Assembly (NCBI RefSeq): GCF_964340395.1
Contig: NC_135567.1
Coordinates: 1-64,000, forward strand
DNA from: Glandiceps talaboti
Taxonomy: Eukaryota > Hemichordata > Enteropneusta > Spengelidae
Length of the DNA stretch: 64,000 nt
Reading direction: 5' to 3'
Shown here: piece after piece, positions 62,901 through 64,000 of the stretch
Layout: every line of letters begins with the position of its first letter
How positions within the stretch are numbered: position 1 is the stretch's first letter
The notes under the pieces: model-generated
Database searches by the model: none
What the model saw: only the letters and a program-made list of their open reading frames with translations
What the model was told of the DNA's origin: nothing
Made by a program: the position numbers and the translations under genes

Positions 62901-64000
62901 AAAACTGGTCAAAACCTGTCAAAACCGGTTCAAACCTGTCGAAACCTATCGAAACCAGTCCAAAACTGGTGCAAACAAGTCAAAACCGATCAAAACCAGT
63001 CAACACAGGTTTAAAACCGGTCAAAACTGATCAAAAATGGTCAAAAGCTGTCGCAAACCGGTTTAAAACAAGTGAAAACTGGTCAAAACCTGTGCAAACC
63101 TGTCAAACCGGTCCAAACCAGTCAAAAATAGGTGCAAACAACTCAAAACCCGTCAAAACCGATCAAAACTTGTCCAAACCTGTCCAAACCTTTCAAAACC
63201 GGTCCAAACCGGTCGAAAACCCATCCAAACTGGTCCAAAACCAGTGCAAACAAGTCAAAACCGATCAAAACCAGTCAACACAGGTTTAAAACCGGTCAAA
63301 ACTGATCAAAAGTGGTCAAAACCTGTCGCAAACCGGTTTAAAACAAGTGAAAACTGGTCAAAACCTGTGCAAACCTGTCAAACCGGTCAAAACAGGTCCA
63401 AAATAGGTGCAAACAACTCAAAACCCGTCAAAACCGATCAAAACTTGTCAAAACCTGTCAAAACCTTTCAGAAACCGGTCCAAACCGGTCGAAAACCCAT
63501 CCAAACTGGTCAAAAACCAGTGCAAACAATTCAAAACTGATCAAAATCAGTCAACACTGGTTTAAAACCGGTCAAAACTGATCAAAACTGGTCAAAACCT
63601 GTCAAAACCGGTTCAAACCTGTCGAAACCTATCGAAACCAGTCCAAAACTGGTGCAAACAAGTCAAAACCGATCAAAACCAGTCAACACAGGTTTAAAAC
63701 CGGTCAAAACTGATCAAAAATGGTCAAAAGCTGTCGCAAACCGGTTTAAAACAAGTGAAAACTGGTCAAAACCTGTGCAAACCTGTCAAACCGGTCCAAA
63801 CCAGTCAAAAATAGGTGCAAACAACTCAAAACCCGTCAAAACCGATCAAAACTTGTCAAAACCTGTCCAAACCTTTCAAAACCGGTTCAAACCGGTCGAA
63901 AACCCATCCAAACTGGTCCAAAACCAGTGCAAACAAGTCAAAACCGATCAAAACCAGTCAAAACAGGTTTAAAACCGGTCAAAACTGATCAAAACTGGTC
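59975..64000. repeat. Module-free array to the window edge
   Basis: The last 4 kb hold only 275/408-bp units of the same subfamily. Variants include CAAACCTTTTTAAAACC near 60,139 and AATAAGTGC near 61,190. The array is still running at 64,000. Confidence 0.8.
61487..63127. repeat. 1641-bp unit in the right flank
   Basis: The 1641-bp period seen at 30.8-34.2 kb returns here: 61,603/63,244 and 62,011/63,652 match. A second copy begins at 63,128 and continues to the window end. It contains the GTGCAAACCGGTC form at 62,011 seen also at 33,447 and 53,047. Confidence 0.8.

Larger units (their letters stand above)
1..64000. repeat. 10-bp satellite array filling the window
   Basis: The window is built of imperfect decamers, GTC(A/C)AAAC(C/T)(G/T). 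Clean in-register runs can be read directly, for example four successive units at 3571-3610. Common variants of the core are CCGGT, CTGGT, CCAGT, CCTGT, CCGAT and CTGAT. Register shifts of 1 bp occur at GTGCAAAC, GTTCAAAC and similar places. All copies have the same orientation, and no boundary to unique DNA is seen at either end. The sequence fits a eukaryotic satellite. The species and chromosomal position cannot be read from it. No gene, tRNA, rRNA or transposon is visible inside it. Confidence 0.97.
53846..64000. repeat. Block V: right-hand continuation of the array
   Basis: This is the natural continuation of copy 2, beyond the point where copy 1 jumps back to its own start. It holds three complete modules (55,179, 57,467 and 59,755) exactly 2288 bp apart, then a module-free stretch of 275/408-bp units to the window edge. 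The sequence belongs to the same subfamily as 24.9-34.2 kb and 44.1-53.8 kb, with GAAACCAGTCCAAAACTGG where blocks further left have GAAAGCATTCCAAAACTGG. Confidence 0.85.

Noticed and set aside
1-64000. CRISPR array
   Set aside because: The repeats are adjacent 10-bp units without unique spacers of constant length, and no cas gene is present.
1-64000. Telomeric repeat
   Set aside because: Telomere units are usually 5-8 bp with runs of G on one strand. The decamer has no GGG or CCC run beyond occasional AACCCG, and no known telomere unit is repeated.
1-64000. tRNA, rRNA or other structured RNA genes
   Set aside because: No stretch free of the decamer pattern is long enough, and no conserved tRNA or rRNA motif was seen on either strand.

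Overview
The whole 64-kb window is one uninterrupted satellite-type tandem repeat. I find no gene, RNA gene, transposon or CRISPR array, and no stretch of ordinary unique sequence. Both ends lie inside the array, so the true array is longer than 64 kb. The elementary unit is 10 bp, roughly GTC(A/C)AAAC(C/T)(G/T), most often reading GTCAAAACCG or GTCCAAACCG. Copies are imperfect, and 9- and 11-bp variants break the register now and then. Every copy I can orient points the same way. The + strand is rich in A and C and poor in G and T throughout. An array of this size and nesting is typical of eukaryotic heterochromatin (pericentromeric, subtelomeric or sex-chromosome satellite). The sequence does not identify the species.

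The decamers are organised in nested layers. (1) Groups of decamers form mid-size units of about 275-410 bp, marked by recurring 'punctuation' such as AAATAGGTGC, the dyad ACCGGTTTAAAACCGGT, and GAAACCTATCGAAA. (2) A 220-bp module departs from plain decamers. It has an AT-rich head, a perfect 8-bp-stem hairpin (AAACCTGT / ACAGGTTT, loop TCTGT), a GGCGGAC island and a TTATATACAGG tail. It occurs 37 times complete and 3 times truncated, always on the + strand. (3) Kilobase units are duplicated in tandem with periods of 1641 (1631), 2129, 2269, 2288 and 4801 bp. (4) A 20-kb block is duplicated head to tail: 13,482-34,245 recurs as 34,247-53,845, and the junction is readable to the base.

Layout: 1-10,745 carries the subfamily whose modules are preceded by TTTTAAAACAG, spaced about 0.75-1.2 kb, and includes the 4801-bp duplication. 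10,746-13,481 is a transition to the TTTTAAACCAG subfamily. 13,482-34,245 is super-repeat copy 1; its left part is rich in modules, and its right part (from about 30 kb) is a module-free array of 275/408-bp units. 34,247-53,845 is super-repeat copy 2, with its own later changes: one 2269-bp unit fewer, one 407-bp unit more, a 1.15-kb mosaic replacement and a one-decamer slip. 53,846-64,000 continues the right-hand subfamily, with a 2288-bp duplication and another 1641-bp repeat.

The many open frames on both strands are a by-product of the repeat. Ten is not a multiple of three, so all three forward frames read the same cyclic decapeptide (VKTGQNRSKP), with stops only where particular variant decamers occur. 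I therefore annotate no CDS. The points of interest are structural: A-tracts phased at one helical turn with CCGG about half a turn away, a conserved hairpin module, CpG-decay variants, and a clear record of stepwise unequal exchange.
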